DNA of 64,000 nt from Bradyrhizobium sp. JYMT SZCCT0428 (GCF_018131075.1 NZ_JAFCLS010000025.1:60967-124966); one strand, 5' to 3'. Shown: positions 26,301 through 35,064, counted from the stretch's first letter. The notes: a model not told the origin generated them from the letters alone. Made by a program: numbers and translations.

Positions 26301-26398
26301 AGCTTGGGGCAGCGATCTTGCGGCGGCGGCCGGACATCCCCAATTCCTAGGCAGCCAGCCGCGGCGATCCGCCGCGCCGGTCTTGAGGGAGCGCCGTC

Positions 26399-26785
26399 AT
26401 GGCAACGTCCGAACACAGCGTGGGTTTTGAACCGGCCGATCGGCTGGCGCAGGACCGCGAAAGCGTGCGCCGGCGCTTCTGGAGCAAGCTGAAGCGGGTG
26501 GTGGCGAAGCTTCCCTTCGCCGAGGACCTGCTCGCCGCCTATTATTGTGCGTTCGACAAGCAGACGCCGCGCCATGTGCAGGCGGCGCTGCTCGGCGCCA
26601 TCGCCTATTTCGTCCTGCCGTTCGATTTCGTTTCCGACGTGCTGCCGGTGCTCGGCTTCACCGACGACGCCGCTGTCCTGGCCACCGCCATCCGCATGGT
26701 TTCCAGCTATATCACGTCGGAGCACCGCGACGCCGCGCGGGCTGCGCTGAAGCGAGGCGTCGGGAAGGACGACGACGCGGAATAG
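26399..26785 (+). CDS. DUF1232 (YkvA-like) membrane protein
   Basis: A 128-residue protein with the DUF1232 signature AIAYFVLPFDFVSDVLPVLGFTDDAAVLATAI, a hydrophobic hairpin-like segment. It is preceded by an amphipathic LPFAEDLLAAYYCAFD region. Function is unknown; the family is widespread in Rhizobiales and often near lipid or transport genes. Followed by a convergent TAXI gene. Confidence 0.88.
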   Translation: MATSEHSVGFEPADRLAQDRESVRRRFWSKLKRVVAKLPFAEDLLAAYYCAFDKQTPRHVQAALLGAIAYFVLPFDFVSDVLPVLGFTDDAAVLATAIRMVSSYITSEHRDAARAALKRGVGKDDDAE

Positions 26786-26847
26786 TCCCGCGTCGACGTC
26801 CGCCGCCGGGCATCGCTTGCGGCGATCCCGATGGCGTCTGAGGTTTC

Positions 26848-28029
26848 CTACTTCTGCGATCCGGAGCGAACTTGCGCGCGCGCGTTGCGCTCGGTTTCCC
26901 AAGCCTGGAACTGCTTGAACAGCGTCTCGCGGTCGGCATCGGTCTTGATGTTCGCCGCGGTAGTTGGGCTCTGCTTCAGGAATTCATCGAACCGGGTACG
27001 CGCGACCGCTTCGACGTTGTGGGATTTGAGCCATTGCTCGGCGACCGGCAGCCGTTGCCAATCGGGCAGCGGCGCCGACAGCGAGACTTCCCTCCACTTC
27101 GGATGGAAGGGCGGGTTCTGGAACGTCGGGAATTTTGTGAAGAACGCATCCACGAACTGCGACAGCTTGCGATAGCGCTCGGTGTTCGGCGCCCAATTAT
27201 ACGCCGCGAGCACCGCTGGCACCGCGATGGTGTCGACGCGATCGTCGCCCGAAATCAGGTTGGGATAGTCCTTCGACGACAGGCTGGCGGGCAGATAATC
27301 CTTCTGCAGCGGCTTCTCGTAATTCACCGTCACCAGATGGAAGCGGTCGTCCTTGAACGTGCTGACGGACTTGTACGGTTTGCCGCCGCAGACGATCACG
27401 GCGTCGATCTCGCCGGCCTTCAATTTCTCCAGCGCGATGCGTTGCTCGACATAGACCACCTTCGGCTTCATCCCGAGCCGTTCGAACACGGTCAGCGCAG
27501 TGACGAACGTGCCGCCATTGGGAAGGTCGACGCTGACGGTCTTGCCTTCGAGGTCCCTCAAGCTGCGGACCGATTTCGACGCGATCACGTGCATCTCTTC
27601 ATTGTAGAGCTTGGTCACGTAGGTGAACTGCTTCTTGATATCCTTCGCAAAGCCCTTGCGTTCGAGATAATCGAGCGTGTCGGAGCGGACGATACCGAGA
27701 TCGACACCCTGCAGGAACAGGATGTCCGCCACGCTCTGCACGGAACCGCGCCCGACGATGGGCAGTACGCGCAACTTGTTGCCATCGTCGAGCACGGAAG
27801 CAAGGTCGGCACCGAACTGCACATAGGTGCCGCCGATCGTCCCCGACATCAGCGTGACCGTGTTCGAGTTCAGGCTCTGCTTGGTGGCGACAGAACCGAA
27901 CTGGAAAATAGCCTTCAGGCTCTCGCTGACCTTGGCCGGGTCGTACTCGGTTTGCTGGGTTTGGGCCTGGGCCGTTAGGCCGCAAGCCATCATGATGGCA
28001 AATACGGCCATTCCAAACAGTCGTCGCAT
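26848..28029 (-). CDS. TAXI-family TRAP transporter solute-binding protein
   Basis: A 393-residue periplasmic binding protein with a signal peptide (MRRLFGMAVFAIMMACGLTA, cleavage near AQAQ). TAXI-type features: TVTLMSGTIGGTYVQFGADLASVL, the GRGSVQSVADILFLQGVDLGIVRSDTL region, SKSVRSLRDLEGKTVSVDLPNGGTF and AGEIDAVIVCGGKPYKS. Relatives bind glutamate-like or other carboxylates, but the ligand cannot be predicted. No TRAP permease (DctM/DctQ fusion) is adjacent. It is 85 bases downstream of the Sel1-like protein and may share its promoter. Confidence 0.88.
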   Translation of the reverse strand: MRRLFGMAVFAIMMACGLTAQAQTQQTEYDPAKVSESLKAIFQFGSVATKQSLNSNTVTLMSGTIGGTYVQFGADLASVLDDGNKLRVLPIVGRGSVQSVADILFLQGVDLGIVRSDTLDYLERKGFAKDIKKQFTYVTKLYNEEMHVIASKSVRSLRDLEGKTVSVDLPNGGTFVTALTVFERLGMKPKVVYVEQRIALEKLKAGEIDAVIVCGGKPYKSVSTFKDDRFHLVTVNYEKPLQKDYLPASLSSKDYPNLISGDDRVDTIAVPAVLAAYNWAPNTERYRKLSQFVDAFFTKFPTFQNPPFHPKWREVSLSAPLPDWQRLPVAEQWLKSHNVEAVARTRFDEFLKQSPTTAANIKTDADRETLFKQFQAWETERNARAQVRSGSQK

Positions 28030-28114
28030 TTGTTGTTTCCCTGCGTGATATCAGATGTCGCGTGATGCGCGGTCGTAAGTGATGCGTGCCGGTGATGACC
28101 GGTTCTGAAGCTGA

Positions 28115-29062
28115 CTAGTTTTGGACCTGACTGAGACGCCGCTTGGCGTCGGCCGAGCCGAGCTGGGCGGCCTTCTGGTACCAAAGTCGCGCCATCGCCG
28201 GATCGGGCGTGATGCTGCGCGTGTCCTGCTTGCCCAGCACCTGCGGATCATAGGTCCCCGCCAGCATCAGCGCGGCGTCGGCTTCCTGCGCGTCCGCCGC
28301 ACGCTCGAGCAGCAACCGGGCGGAGGTAATGTCGCCGATCGCGAGCAGGCCCTTCGCCCGCTTCAACAGGACAGCCAGTTCTTCCGGATCGATGCGCCGT
28401 GCCGCTGGTGCAGGTTCGGGGGCCGTCGGCTCGATCGCCACAACCTTGGTCTTGATGGCGCTCTGGTAGGCCGCGGTGATTTCGTCGCGTGACGGTGAAG
28501 CGGATGCCAGCGCAACGGGCTGCTGTGCGGTTGCCGCTTCCGGCGTTGCCGGCGGTGCTTCGGGACCAGCAGGCTGTGCCGCGATGCGCGGTGCCGGCGG
28601 CGCGGCGTCCTGTTGTGCCGCGCCTGACGGGGCGGGCGCTGCGCTGGCCAACGACGCCTTGGCGTTGACGATGACCGCGCGTGTCGAATCGAAGGAAAGC
28701 AGCGCGAGAACGGCGGCCACGATGGACAACGCAAGCGCACCGGTCACGATGCGCGATGCGCGCGCTCTTCGTTTCTTGCCGCCTGCGAAGGAGTATTCGG
28801 GCGGTTCTTGATAGAAGGGCAGATCCTGATAGCGCTCTTCCGGTTGATAGCGCTCATCCTGCCGATGGCGCGCATCCTGCTGGCTGGCAAGAAAAAGCGG
28901 CACCGGGTCGTCTGCCAGATGATCTTGTCGAACCAACGGGTCGGGCTTGCGTGCTTCCGACCGCAGAAATTGATGCGTCGCATACAATCCGGGATTATCG
29001 ATCGCTTCGCCTAATCTTGCGAACGGATCTCCAGATTGAACCTGCCTTGTACTCTCCACCAT
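28115..29062 (-). CDS. Membrane-anchored protein with Sel1-like repeat end
   Basis: A 315-residue protein, not identified beyond domains. Residues 1-~100 are polar with many Gln/Arg/Asp. A membrane helix lies near residues 105-125 (IVTGALALSIVAAVLALLSF). Then there is a long Ala/Pro-rich linker (~130-220). The C-terminal ~90 residues are helical with the TPR/Sel1 pattern (LLERAADAQEADAALMLAGTYDPQ..., ARLWYQKAAQLGSADAKRRL). The topology suggests a cytoplasmic N-terminus and periplasmic repeats, perhaps an envelope scaffold (inference). The downstream TAXI gene is only 85 bases away. Confidence 0.75.
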   Translation of the reverse strand: MVESTRQVQSGDPFARLGEAIDNPGLYATHQFLRSEARKPDPLVRQDHLADDPVPLFLASQQDARHRQDERYQPEERYQDLPFYQEPPEYSFAGGKKRRARASRIVTGALALSIVAAVLALLSFDSTRAVIVNAKASLASAAPAPSGAAQQDAAPPAPRIAAQPAGPEAPPATPEAATAQQPVALASASPSRDEITAAYQSAIKTKVVAIEPTAPEPAPAARRIDPEELAVLLKRAKGLLAIGDITSARLLLERAADAQEADAALMLAGTYDPQVLGKQDTRSITPDPAMARLWYQKAAQLGSADAKRRLSQVQN

Positions 29063-29444
29063 GGCGATGCTTCCCCGCTACCAAAACGCAACGACGGGAG
29101 GCCGGCATCTTTTTCTTGTTGTTATTGGTGTCCGGGAACCCGTTTACTGGGCGGTCTATTCGCATGCCGAATGGGATGAAAAAACGACGCCGGCCCGCTC
29201 GAATCGGGAGACATTTTGTTCTGATTGCGGCGAGCTGACGCAATTCAGAGATTTAAAATTGCATATCGTTAACGCACAACCGCCTCGGATGAAGGCATTT
29301 TCAGCATCCTACGCCGAGCAAGGCGCATGCGCGCCAATTGCCAAAACGGGCCGCGTTGCGCGCGGCCCGTTCGATGTTTTGCCGAACGATGATCGTTCAA
29401 AACAGAAGAGACGTTGAATGAAGCGCGACCTTTGTCGCGCAGCA
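29063..29444. other. Intergenic region, 382 bp
   Basis: It lies between the starts/ends of the Sel1-like gene and the quinone oxidoreductase (both minus strand). It holds the terminator described at 29345-29371 and, presumably, the promoter of the Sel1-like gene in the AT-richer part near 29245-29280. I see no credible coding sequence. Confidence 0.6.
29345..29371 (-). terminator. Rho-independent terminator of the quinone oxidoreductase gene
   Basis: Perfect 11-bp stem AACGGGCCGCG/CGCGGCCCGTT with a five-base loop. On the minus strand it is followed by TTGG after the stem's own TT. It is about 75 bases downstream of the gene's stop. A strong stem, but the T-run is short. Confidence 0.65.
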
Positions 29445-30419
29445 TCACGGATGCAGAATCACCTTGCCCATCGCCTTGCGGCCGGCGAGCACTTTCAGCG
29501 CTTCGGCGGTTTGCGCCAGCGGGAAGGTGCGGTCGACATGCGAGGAGATCTTGCCTTCCGCGGTCCACTTCACGAGCTTCTCCAGATTGGCGCGGTTCTT
29601 CTTAGGGTTGAGCCGGGCCCAGGCGCCCCAGAACACGCCGCGGATATCGCAGCCCTTGAGCAACGCCAGATTGAGCGGCATTTTCGGAATGTCGCCGGCG
29701 GCGAATCCGATCACCAGGAAGCGGCCTTCCCATGCGATCGAGCGTAGCGAGGCCTCGGCGTAGGTGCCGCCGACCGGATCGAAGATGATGTCGACGCCCT
29801 TGCCGCCGGTGAGGCGCCGCAAGCCCTCCTTGAGATCTTCCTTGCTGTAGTTCAGGCCAAGCTCGGCGCCGTGCGCTTTCGCAAATTCGAGTTTTTCATC
29901 CGACGAGGCGCAGGCGATCACCTTCAGGCCCATCAGCTTGCCGAGCTCGCAGGCGGCGAGGCCAGTGCCGCCGGCGGCGCCGAGCACGGCCATGGTTTCG
30001 CCGGGCTTGAGGCTGGCGCGATCTTCCAGCGCATGCAGCGCGGTGCCGTAGATGATGAAGATGCCGGCGGCGCGATCGAAGTCCAGATTGTCCGGAATCT
30101 TCACGATCGAGTTGGCCGGCAGCGCGATCTTTTCGCGCGCGCCATTGTGGCCGCAGGAGGCTGCCACGCGGTCGCCGACCTTCAGATCGGTGACGCCGCT
30201 GCCGACGCTCTCGATCACGCCCGCGACTTCGGCGGCCGGCGAGAACGGGAACGGCGGCTTGATCTGGTACTTGCCCTGGATCATCAGGATGTCGAAGAAA
30301 TTCAGCGCCGCGGATTTGATCGCGATCACAGCCTCGCCCGGGCCGGCGACGGGATCGGGCACATCGGCCAGCACGAGGTCGTCAGGCTGGCAATATTGCG
30401 AGCAGAGAATGGCTTTCAT
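29445..30419 (-). CDS. NADPH:quinone oxidoreductase family protein (zinc-less MDR)
   Basis: A 324-residue medium-chain dehydrogenase/reductase of the QOR type. The GroES-like N-terminal domain has AALNFFDILMIQGKYQIKPPFPFSPAAEVAG in place of the zinc ligands of alcohol dehydrogenases. The NADPH Rossmann motif is VLGAAGGTGLAACELGK, and DPVGGTYAEASLRSIAWEGRFLVIGFAAG is typical of the family. It reduces quinones or enones; substrate open. The start read from 30419 (MKAILCSQY) is the family start. It is divergent from the dienoyl-reductase-like SDR. Confidence 0.92.
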   Translation of the reverse strand: MKAILCSQYCQPDDLVLADVPDPVAGPGEAVIAIKSAALNFFDILMIQGKYQIKPPFPFSPAAEVAGVIESVGSGVTDLKVGDRVAASCGHNGAREKIALPANSIVKIPDNLDFDRAAGIFIIYGTALHALEDRASLKPGETMAVLGAAGGTGLAACELGKLMGLKVIACASSDEKLEFAKAHGAELGLNYSKEDLKEGLRRLTGGKGVDIIFDPVGGTYAEASLRSIAWEGRFLVIGFAAGDIPKMPLNLALLKGCDIRGVFWGAWARLNPKKNRANLEKLVKWTAEGKISSHVDRTFPLAQTAEALKVLAGRKAMGKVILHP

Positions 30420-30514
30420 GGACACACCTGATTTTCGGACGCACAAGGAAAGGCTGAATGCTTCTTGCCGGATTTGAGGACGGGCTACAATCCGATTCGG
30501 ATGGTCAAGCAGAC

Positions 30515-30582
30515 TGTCATTCCGGGGCGCGCAAAAAGCACGAACCCCAGATGTGCAATTGCACATCGAGGAATCGTGACGG
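30515..30582. repeat. Palindromic repeat between divergent genes
   Basis: Outer arms TGTCATTCC...GGAATCGTGAC enclose GGGGCGCGC and GAACCCC, and a perfect 18-base palindrome GATGTGCAATTGCACATC at 30550-30567. It is in the promoter region shared by the quinone oxidoreductase and the SDR. The core might bind a regulator, but the outer arms suggest a REP-like repeat. Confidence 0.6.
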
Positions 30583-30607
30583 ATGAAACGGGGAAGGGAT
30601 TCAAACG

Positions 30608-31447
30608 ATGTTTGAAAAAGGCCTGCTGGCGGGAAAGCGCATTCTGGTCACCGGTGGCGGCTCCGGGCTTGGCGCCGCGATGGGGCGGCGCTTTATCGAG
30701 CTCGGGGCGGAACTCATCATCTGTGGCCGGCGGCTCGAATTGCTGGAGGCCACGGCAACCCAGATGCGCAATGAGCTCGGTGGCAAGGTTTCCGTGACGC
30801 GCTGTGATATCCGCGACGGCGCGGCGGTCGATGCGATGATGGATCAGGTCTGGCGCGAGGCGCCGATCGACGTGCTGGTCAACAATGCCGCCGCGACTTT
30901 CCTCGCGCAGACCGAACATCTGTCGTTCCGCGCGGCGGATGCGATATTGGGGCCGACGCTGCATGGCACGATGTATTGCACGCTCGCGGCCGGCAAGCGC
31001 TGGATCGAGGGCCGTCATAGCGGCGTGGTGCTGAGCATCCTCTCGACCTCGACCATCACCGGCCGCGCCTTCACGGTGCCGTCGGCAATGGCGAAGTCCG
31101 CCATCCTGGCGATGACCAAGAGTCTGGCGGTCGAGTGGGGGCCGAAGGGCGTTCGCACGGTCGCGATCGCGCCCGGTGCCTTTCCAACGCCGGGTGCATC
31201 TGGCCAGCTTCGCCCCGAGGGCCGCGACGAGGGCTGGGCGCACCGCAATCCGCTCGGCCGCGCCGGCGAGCACAGCGAGCTCGCCAATTTGGCGAGCTTC
31301 CTGATTTCCGACCAGGCCGGCTACATCAATGGCGAGATGGTGGTGCAGGATGGCGGCTCGCATTTGCGCAGTTCCGGCGCCGAAGACCTGCTGCAATGGA
31401 CCGACGCGCAGTGGCAAAAGCAGCGCGAAGGCCGTACCAAAGGCTAA
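30608..31447 (+). CDS. SDR resembling 2,4-dienoyl-CoA reductase (DECR type)
   Basis: A 279-residue reductase with the cofactor motif TGGGSGLG and NNAA. It lacks the catalytic YxxxK tyrosine: the segment reads VPSAMAKSAILAMTKSLAVEWG. The DECR branch (mitochondrial/peroxisomal 2,4-dienoyl-CoA reductases) shows the same pattern, with Ser and Lys and no Tyr. NADPH preference is suggested by CGRRLE after strand 2. It probably reduces unsaturated acyl-CoA during beta-oxidation of polyunsaturated fatty acids (inference). It is divergent from the quinone oxidoreductase. ATG 30608 follows GGGGAAGGG. Confidence 0.85.
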   Translation: MFEKGLLAGKRILVTGGGSGLGAAMGRRFIELGAELIICGRRLELLEATATQMRNELGGKVSVTRCDIRDGAAVDAMMDQVWREAPIDVLVNNAAATFLAQTEHLSFRAADAILGPTLHGTMYCTLAAGKRWIEGRHSGVVLSILSTSTITGRAFTVPSAMAKSAILAMTKSLAVEWGPKGVRTVAIAPGAFPTPGASGQLRPEGRDEGWAHRNPLGRAGEHSELANLASFLISDQAGYINGEMVVQDGGSHLRSSGAEDLLQWTDAQWQKQREGRTKG

Positions 31448-31603
31448 CTCCGCGAGAGGCGCGCGATACCTCCAACATGACCGTGGATACAGCGGCCGGA
31501 TAGCTCGTAAGTACCTTCCCAAAAAGGCGTTTCCCGGTTATCCATAGTTGACGGCCCGACCCGTCGCCGGGCCATCTTCCAGTCACAATGATGAGGGAAC
31601 CAG

Positions 31604-32248
31604 TTGTCCGTGCGGCAGATACTGACATCCCTTGTTCTGAGTGCGTTGCTGTGCGGGGCTTCCAACCTTGCGCAGGCGCAGAGTGCTGCGCCGAAGGGCG
31701 CCAAAGACGCGGCCAAGCCAGCGGCAGCGGAAAAGCCCGCGGCGGCTGCCAAGTCTGCCGCCAAGCCTGAGTCGGCGGCAGCAGCCGCGGCCGGTGGCGC
31801 GGAGCCGACCCTGATCGGCCAGTTCGGAACCTGGGGCGCCTACACGGCGACGCCGAACGGCAAGAAGGTGTGCTTTGCACTGGCCAAGCCATCGTCGTCG
31901 AAGACCAATCCGCCCAACCGTCCGCGCGATCCGGCCTATGCCTTCGTCTCGACGCGCCCGGCGGAAAAAGTCATCAACGAAGTCTCGGTCATGATCGGCT
32001 ACGCGCTGAAGCCGGGCTCGGAATCCTCGCTCGAGGTCGGCGGCGCGTCGTATGCGATGTACACGCAGGGCGACGGCCTCTGGATCAAGAACGCCGCCGA
32101 GGAAGAGCGGATGGTCGATGCCATGCGCAAGGCCGCCGACGTCACCGTCAAGGGTGTCTCGGCCAAGGGCACCGAGACCACCGACACCTTCTCGCTGAAG
32201 GGGCTGTCGCAGGCGCTCGACAAATTGGCGCAGGATTGCCGGCGTTAG
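31604..32248 (+). CDS. Invasion-associated locus B (IalB)-like exported protein
   Basis: A 214-residue exported protein. A signal peptide (ILTSLVLSALLCGASNLAQA) is followed by an Ala/Lys/Pro-rich linker (~25-65). The IalB-like domain includes GQFGTWGAYTATPNGKKVCFALAKP, DPAYAFVSTRPAEKVINEVSVMIGY and a C-terminal Cys (DCRR). The start is TTG at 31604, fixed by GAGGG six bases before it; GTG at 31610 would be 12 bases away. The name comes from Bartonella; in rhizobia the role is unknown, and pathogenicity should not be inferred. Confidence 0.88.
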   Translation: MSVRQILTSLVLSALLCGASNLAQAQSAAPKGAKDAAKPAAAEKPAAAAKSAAKPESAAAAAAGGAEPTLIGQFGTWGAYTATPNGKKVCFALAKPSSSKTNPPNRPRDPAYAFVSTRPAEKVINEVSVMIGYALKPGSESSLEVGGASYAMYTQGDGLWIKNAAEEERMVDAMRKAADVTVKGVSAKGTETTDTFSLKGLSQALDKLAQDCRR

Positions 32249-32309
32249 GCGGTTTTAGCCGAAAATGACGTTGTTTGTGCGCCCCGGAAGGCCTATTTGA
32301 GTGCTACCT

Positions 32310-32388
32310 GTAGGGTGGGCAAAGGCGCATGGCGCCGTGCCCACCATTAACGCTTGCGGTGGGCACGCTTCGCTTTGCCCGCCCTACG
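32310..32388. repeat. Palindromic intergenic repeat, family B copy 1
   Basis: GTAGGGTGGGCAAAGGCGCA...GTGCCCACC and the mirror GGTGGGCAC...TTTGCCCGCCCTAC. It is directly upstream of rlmN (22 bases before its start), so probably lies in the rlmN leader. Copies are at 56.3 and 60.3 kb. Confidence 0.85.
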
Positions 32389-32409
32389 TATCCCAAGAAC
32401 AGAAACACG

Positions 32410-33627
32410 ATGACCGTCGCTTCAATCGAGAGCAGTTCCTCGGCTCAGGTTCCCCTCGAAAAGATTCCGCTCGAAACCTATGTGCCGCCCGCAAAACCGT
32501 CGCTGATCGGCCTCTCTCGTGCGGAAATCGCCGACCGGCTCGGCGAGATCGGCGTGCTGCCCGCACAGCGCAAGATGCGCACCCAGCAGCTCTGGCACTG
32601 GATGTATGTCCGCGGCGCCAAAGATTTTGATGCGATGACCAGCATCTCCAAGGAAATGCGCGCGCAACTGGTGCAGCATTTTACCGTCGATCGTCCGGAA
32701 GTGGTCGCCGAGCAGATTTCCAACGACGGCACCCGCAAATGGCTGCTCCGGCTGCCGAGCGGCAATGCCCTCGAGAAGGCGCATGAAGTCGAGTGCGTCT
32801 ATATCCCCGAAACCGATCGCGGCACGCTGTGCGTTTCCTCGCAGGTCGGCTGCACGCTGACCTGTTCGTTCTGTCACACCGGGACGCAGCGGCTGGTGCG
32901 CAATCTCACCGCCGGTGAGATCGTCGGCCAGATCATGGTGGCGCGCGACCGGCTCAACGACTGGGCCGATCGCGAGACCCCGACCGGCAGCCGCCTCGTC
33001 ACCAATGTGGTGATGATGGGGATGGGCGAGCCCTTGTACAATTTCGACGCGGTGCGCGACGCGCTGCTGATCGCATCAGACAATGAAGGCATCGGCATTT
33101 CCCGCCGCCGCATCACGCTGTCGACCTCGGGCGTGGTGCCGAACATCGTCCGCGCCGGCGACGAGATGGGCGTCATGCTGGCGATCTCGCTGCATGCGGT
33201 GCGCGACGAATTGCGCAACGAGTTGGTGCCGCTCAACCGCAAATACCCGATTGCCGAATTGCTGCAGGCCTGCCGCGATTATCCGGGCTCGTCCAACGCG
33301 CGCCGCATTACCTTCGAATATGTGATGCTCAAGGGCGTCAACGATTCCATGGACGACGCTAAGCTCTTGGTAAAAATGCTCAAGGGCATTCCGGCCAAGA
33401 TCAATCTCATTCCGTTCAACCCGTGGCCGGGCACCAAATACGAATGCTCGGACTGGGACCAGATCGAAAAATTCTCCGAGTATATTTTCAACGCCGGCTA
33501 TTCCTCGCCGGTGCGCACGCCGCGCGGCCGCGACATCCTCGCCGCCTGCGGCCAGTTGAAATCGGAAACCGAAAAATTGTCCGCGCGCGAGCGTCAGGCG
33601 TTGCGCGCGATGGCGATGACGGATTGA
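32410..33627 (+). CDS. rlmN: 23S rRNA (adenine2503-C2)/tRNA (adenine37-C2) methyltransferase RlmN
   Basis: A 405-residue radical-SAM enzyme that methylates C2 of A2503 in 23S rRNA and A37 of some tRNAs by a Cys-methyl mechanism. The cluster motif CTLTCSFC uses Cys148, Cys152 and Cys155. The C-terminal methyl-carrier Cys is in AACGQL (Cys380). GMGEPLYNF (SAM-binding GEP), HAVRDELRNELVPLNRKYP and RRITFEYVMLKGVND are present. The start at ATG 32410 follows the family; upstream in-frame codons come from the repeat. It appears to be a single-gene unit. Confidence 0.97.
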   Translation: MTVASIESSSSAQVPLEKIPLETYVPPAKPSLIGLSRAEIADRLGEIGVLPAQRKMRTQQLWHWMYVRGAKDFDAMTSISKEMRAQLVQHFTVDRPEVVAEQISNDGTRKWLLRLPSGNALEKAHEVECVYIPETDRGTLCVSSQVGCTLTCSFCHTGTQRLVRNLTAGEIVGQIMVARDRLNDWADRETPTGSRLVTNVVMMGMGEPLYNFDAVRDALLIASDNEGIGISRRRITLSTSGVVPNIVRAGDEMGVMLAISLHAVRDELRNELVPLNRKYPIAELLQACRDYPGSSNARRITFEYVMLKGVNDSMDDAKLLVKMLKGIPAKINLIPFNPWPGTKYECSDWDQIEKFSEYIFNAGYSSPVRTPRGRDILAACGQLKSETEKLSARERQALRAMAMTD

Positions 33628-33650
33628 CTAGGGTGCAATTGATGTCTCGT

Positions 33651-33766
33651 CCGTCATTGCCTGCGACAAACGCGAAGCGTTTGCGCAAGGGAGCGCGAGC
33701 GACGAAGACAATCCATGTCTCAGCAAGCGGAGAGATGGATTGCTTCGCTTCGCTCGCAATGACGGT
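33651..33766. repeat. Palindromic intergenic repeat, family A copy 3 (longer)
   Basis: Starts CCGTCATTGCCTGCGACAAA and ends GCTTCGCTTCGCTCGCAATGACGG. The left arm differs more from copies 1, 2 and 4, and has an inner inverted repeat (AAACGCGAAGCGTTTGCGC). It lies between rlmN and a small membrane protein on the same strand. Confidence 0.75.
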
Positions 33767-33777
33767 GGGCTAATCTA

Positions 33778-34269
33778 ATGGCGCTGATCGGCCGCTTCTT
33801 CGTCATCCTGTTCGGATTCCTGTTCGCCTGCCTGGCGGCGGGGATGATCGTGGTCGGCGCGGTGCTGTATCCCGAGTTCAGCGATCTTGGCGCAGGGCCG
33901 ATCGATCAGGGCGCGATCAATGTCGTGCTCGGGTTCGGATTCATCTTCATCTCGGGTTTTGCGCTGCTGCCGGCGCTGATCGTGGTTCTGATCACGGAGG
34001 CGTTTTATGTCCGGGGCGTGCTGACCTATGCGATCGGCGGCGCGCTGGTCGGGTGCGCCTGCTATCTCGGTCTGGTCCCGTTCGATCCCGAAACGATGCG
34101 CTTTGACGGCATTGTCCGCCGCCATCTCGAAATCATGACCGGGGCGGGTATCGTCGCGGGCCTGGTCTACTGGATGATCGCGGGCCGGACCGCGGGTGCA
34201 TGGCGCGAACCGCCAAAACCCTTGCGGCCGCCACCGCCGCTGCCGGCGCATTCGCGGCCGCATCCGTGA
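33778..34269 (+). CDS. Hypothetical four-helix membrane protein
   Basis: A 163-residue protein I do not recognise. Four hydrophobic segments: residues ~5-30, ~48-75, ~82-102 and ~120-140. A Pro/Arg-rich cytoplasmic-type tail (REPPKPLRPPPPLPAHSRPHP) follows. No catalytic motif is seen. A Gly-rich, small-residue helix packing pattern is visible. It starts 12 bases after a palindromic repeat and has no clear ribosome-binding site. The PAP2 phosphatase follows at 40 bases and may be co-transcribed. Confidence 0.75.
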   Translation: MALIGRFFVILFGFLFACLAAGMIVVGAVLYPEFSDLGAGPIDQGAINVVLGFGFIFISGFALLPALIVVLITEAFYVRGVLTYAIGGALVGCACYLGLVPFDPETMRFDGIVRRHLEIMTGAGIVAGLVYWMIAGRTAGAWREPPKPLRPPPPLPAHSRPHP

Positions 34270-34308
34270 GCCTTTTCAAGGCCCATCCCCTCGGCTAAAC
34301 ACCGCGCC

Positions 34309-35064
34309 ATGAACCGGACCGGACTTTTCATCGCGCTGGGGCTGGCGCTCGTCATCGGACTGCTGTTCGGGATTTTCCCCGAACTCGATCTCAAGCTGGC
34401 GGCGTTGTTCTACGATCCCGCGACCCATTCGTTTCCGCTGAAGCAGAGCTGGATCGCCGTCATCGCCCGCGACGCCGCGATGTGGATCGCGTGGGCGCTC
34501 GCATTGCCGTCGCTCGCGGCCATCGTGGTGAAGATGGTGCGTCCGGATTTGCCGATGTTCATTCGCGCGCGTACCGCCGTATTCCTGCTGAGCACCATTT
34601 TGCTATCTGCGGTCGTTCTCACCAACCTCACCTTCAAGAGCTATTGGGGCCGGCCGCGGCCGGTGGTGGTGACGCAGTTCAATGGGCCGCAGGAGTTCGT
34701 GCCGTATTGGGATCCGCGCGGCACGTGCGGACGCAACTGCTCGTTCTTCTCCGGCGAGGGCGCCACCGCGTTCTGGGCTTACGCGCCCGCGGCGCTGACG
34801 CCGCCGGCGTGGCGGCCCTTGGCCTATGTGGCGGCGACCCTGTTCGGGATCACCACCTCTGTGCTGCGGATGGCGTTTGGCGGGCATTTTTTCACCGATG
34901 TGGCGGCCGCCGGCCTGGTGAGCTTTCTGGTGATCTGGCTGGCCCATGGCTGGCTGTACCGCTGGCCGGCGACCCGGGTCTCGGATGCGGCCGTCGAGGC
35001 CGCGCTGGCACGCCTGGCCCGGCCCTGGAACCGTCTGACCAAGGGCTCGCGCCAGCCGGGCTGA
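34309..35064 (+). CDS. PAP2-superfamily membrane phosphatase (LpxE/LpxF-like)
   Basis: A 251-residue integral membrane phosphatase with ~6 helices. The PAP2 signature is complete in parts 1 and 3: KSYWGRPRP (KxxxxxxRP) and SVLRMAFGGHFFTD (SRxxxxxHxxxD-like). Motif 2 reads CSFFSGEG, with Glu where canonical PAP2 has His (PSGH). This SGE variant is familiar in alphaproteobacterial PAP2/lipid-A-type phosphatases. Possible substrates are lipid A or undecaprenyl/phosphatidyl phosphates, acting on the periplasmic face (inference). Confidence 0.87.
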   Translation: MNRTGLFIALGLALVIGLLFGIFPELDLKLAALFYDPATHSFPLKQSWIAVIARDAAMWIAWALALPSLAAIVVKMVRPDLPMFIRARTAVFLLSTILLSAVVLTNLTFKSYWGRPRPVVVTQFNGPQEFVPYWDPRGTCGRNCSFFSGEGATAFWAYAPAALTPPAWRPLAYVAATLFGITTSVLRMAFGGHFFTDVAAAGLVSFLVIWLAHGWLYRWPATRVSDAAVEAALARLARPWNRLTKGSRQPG

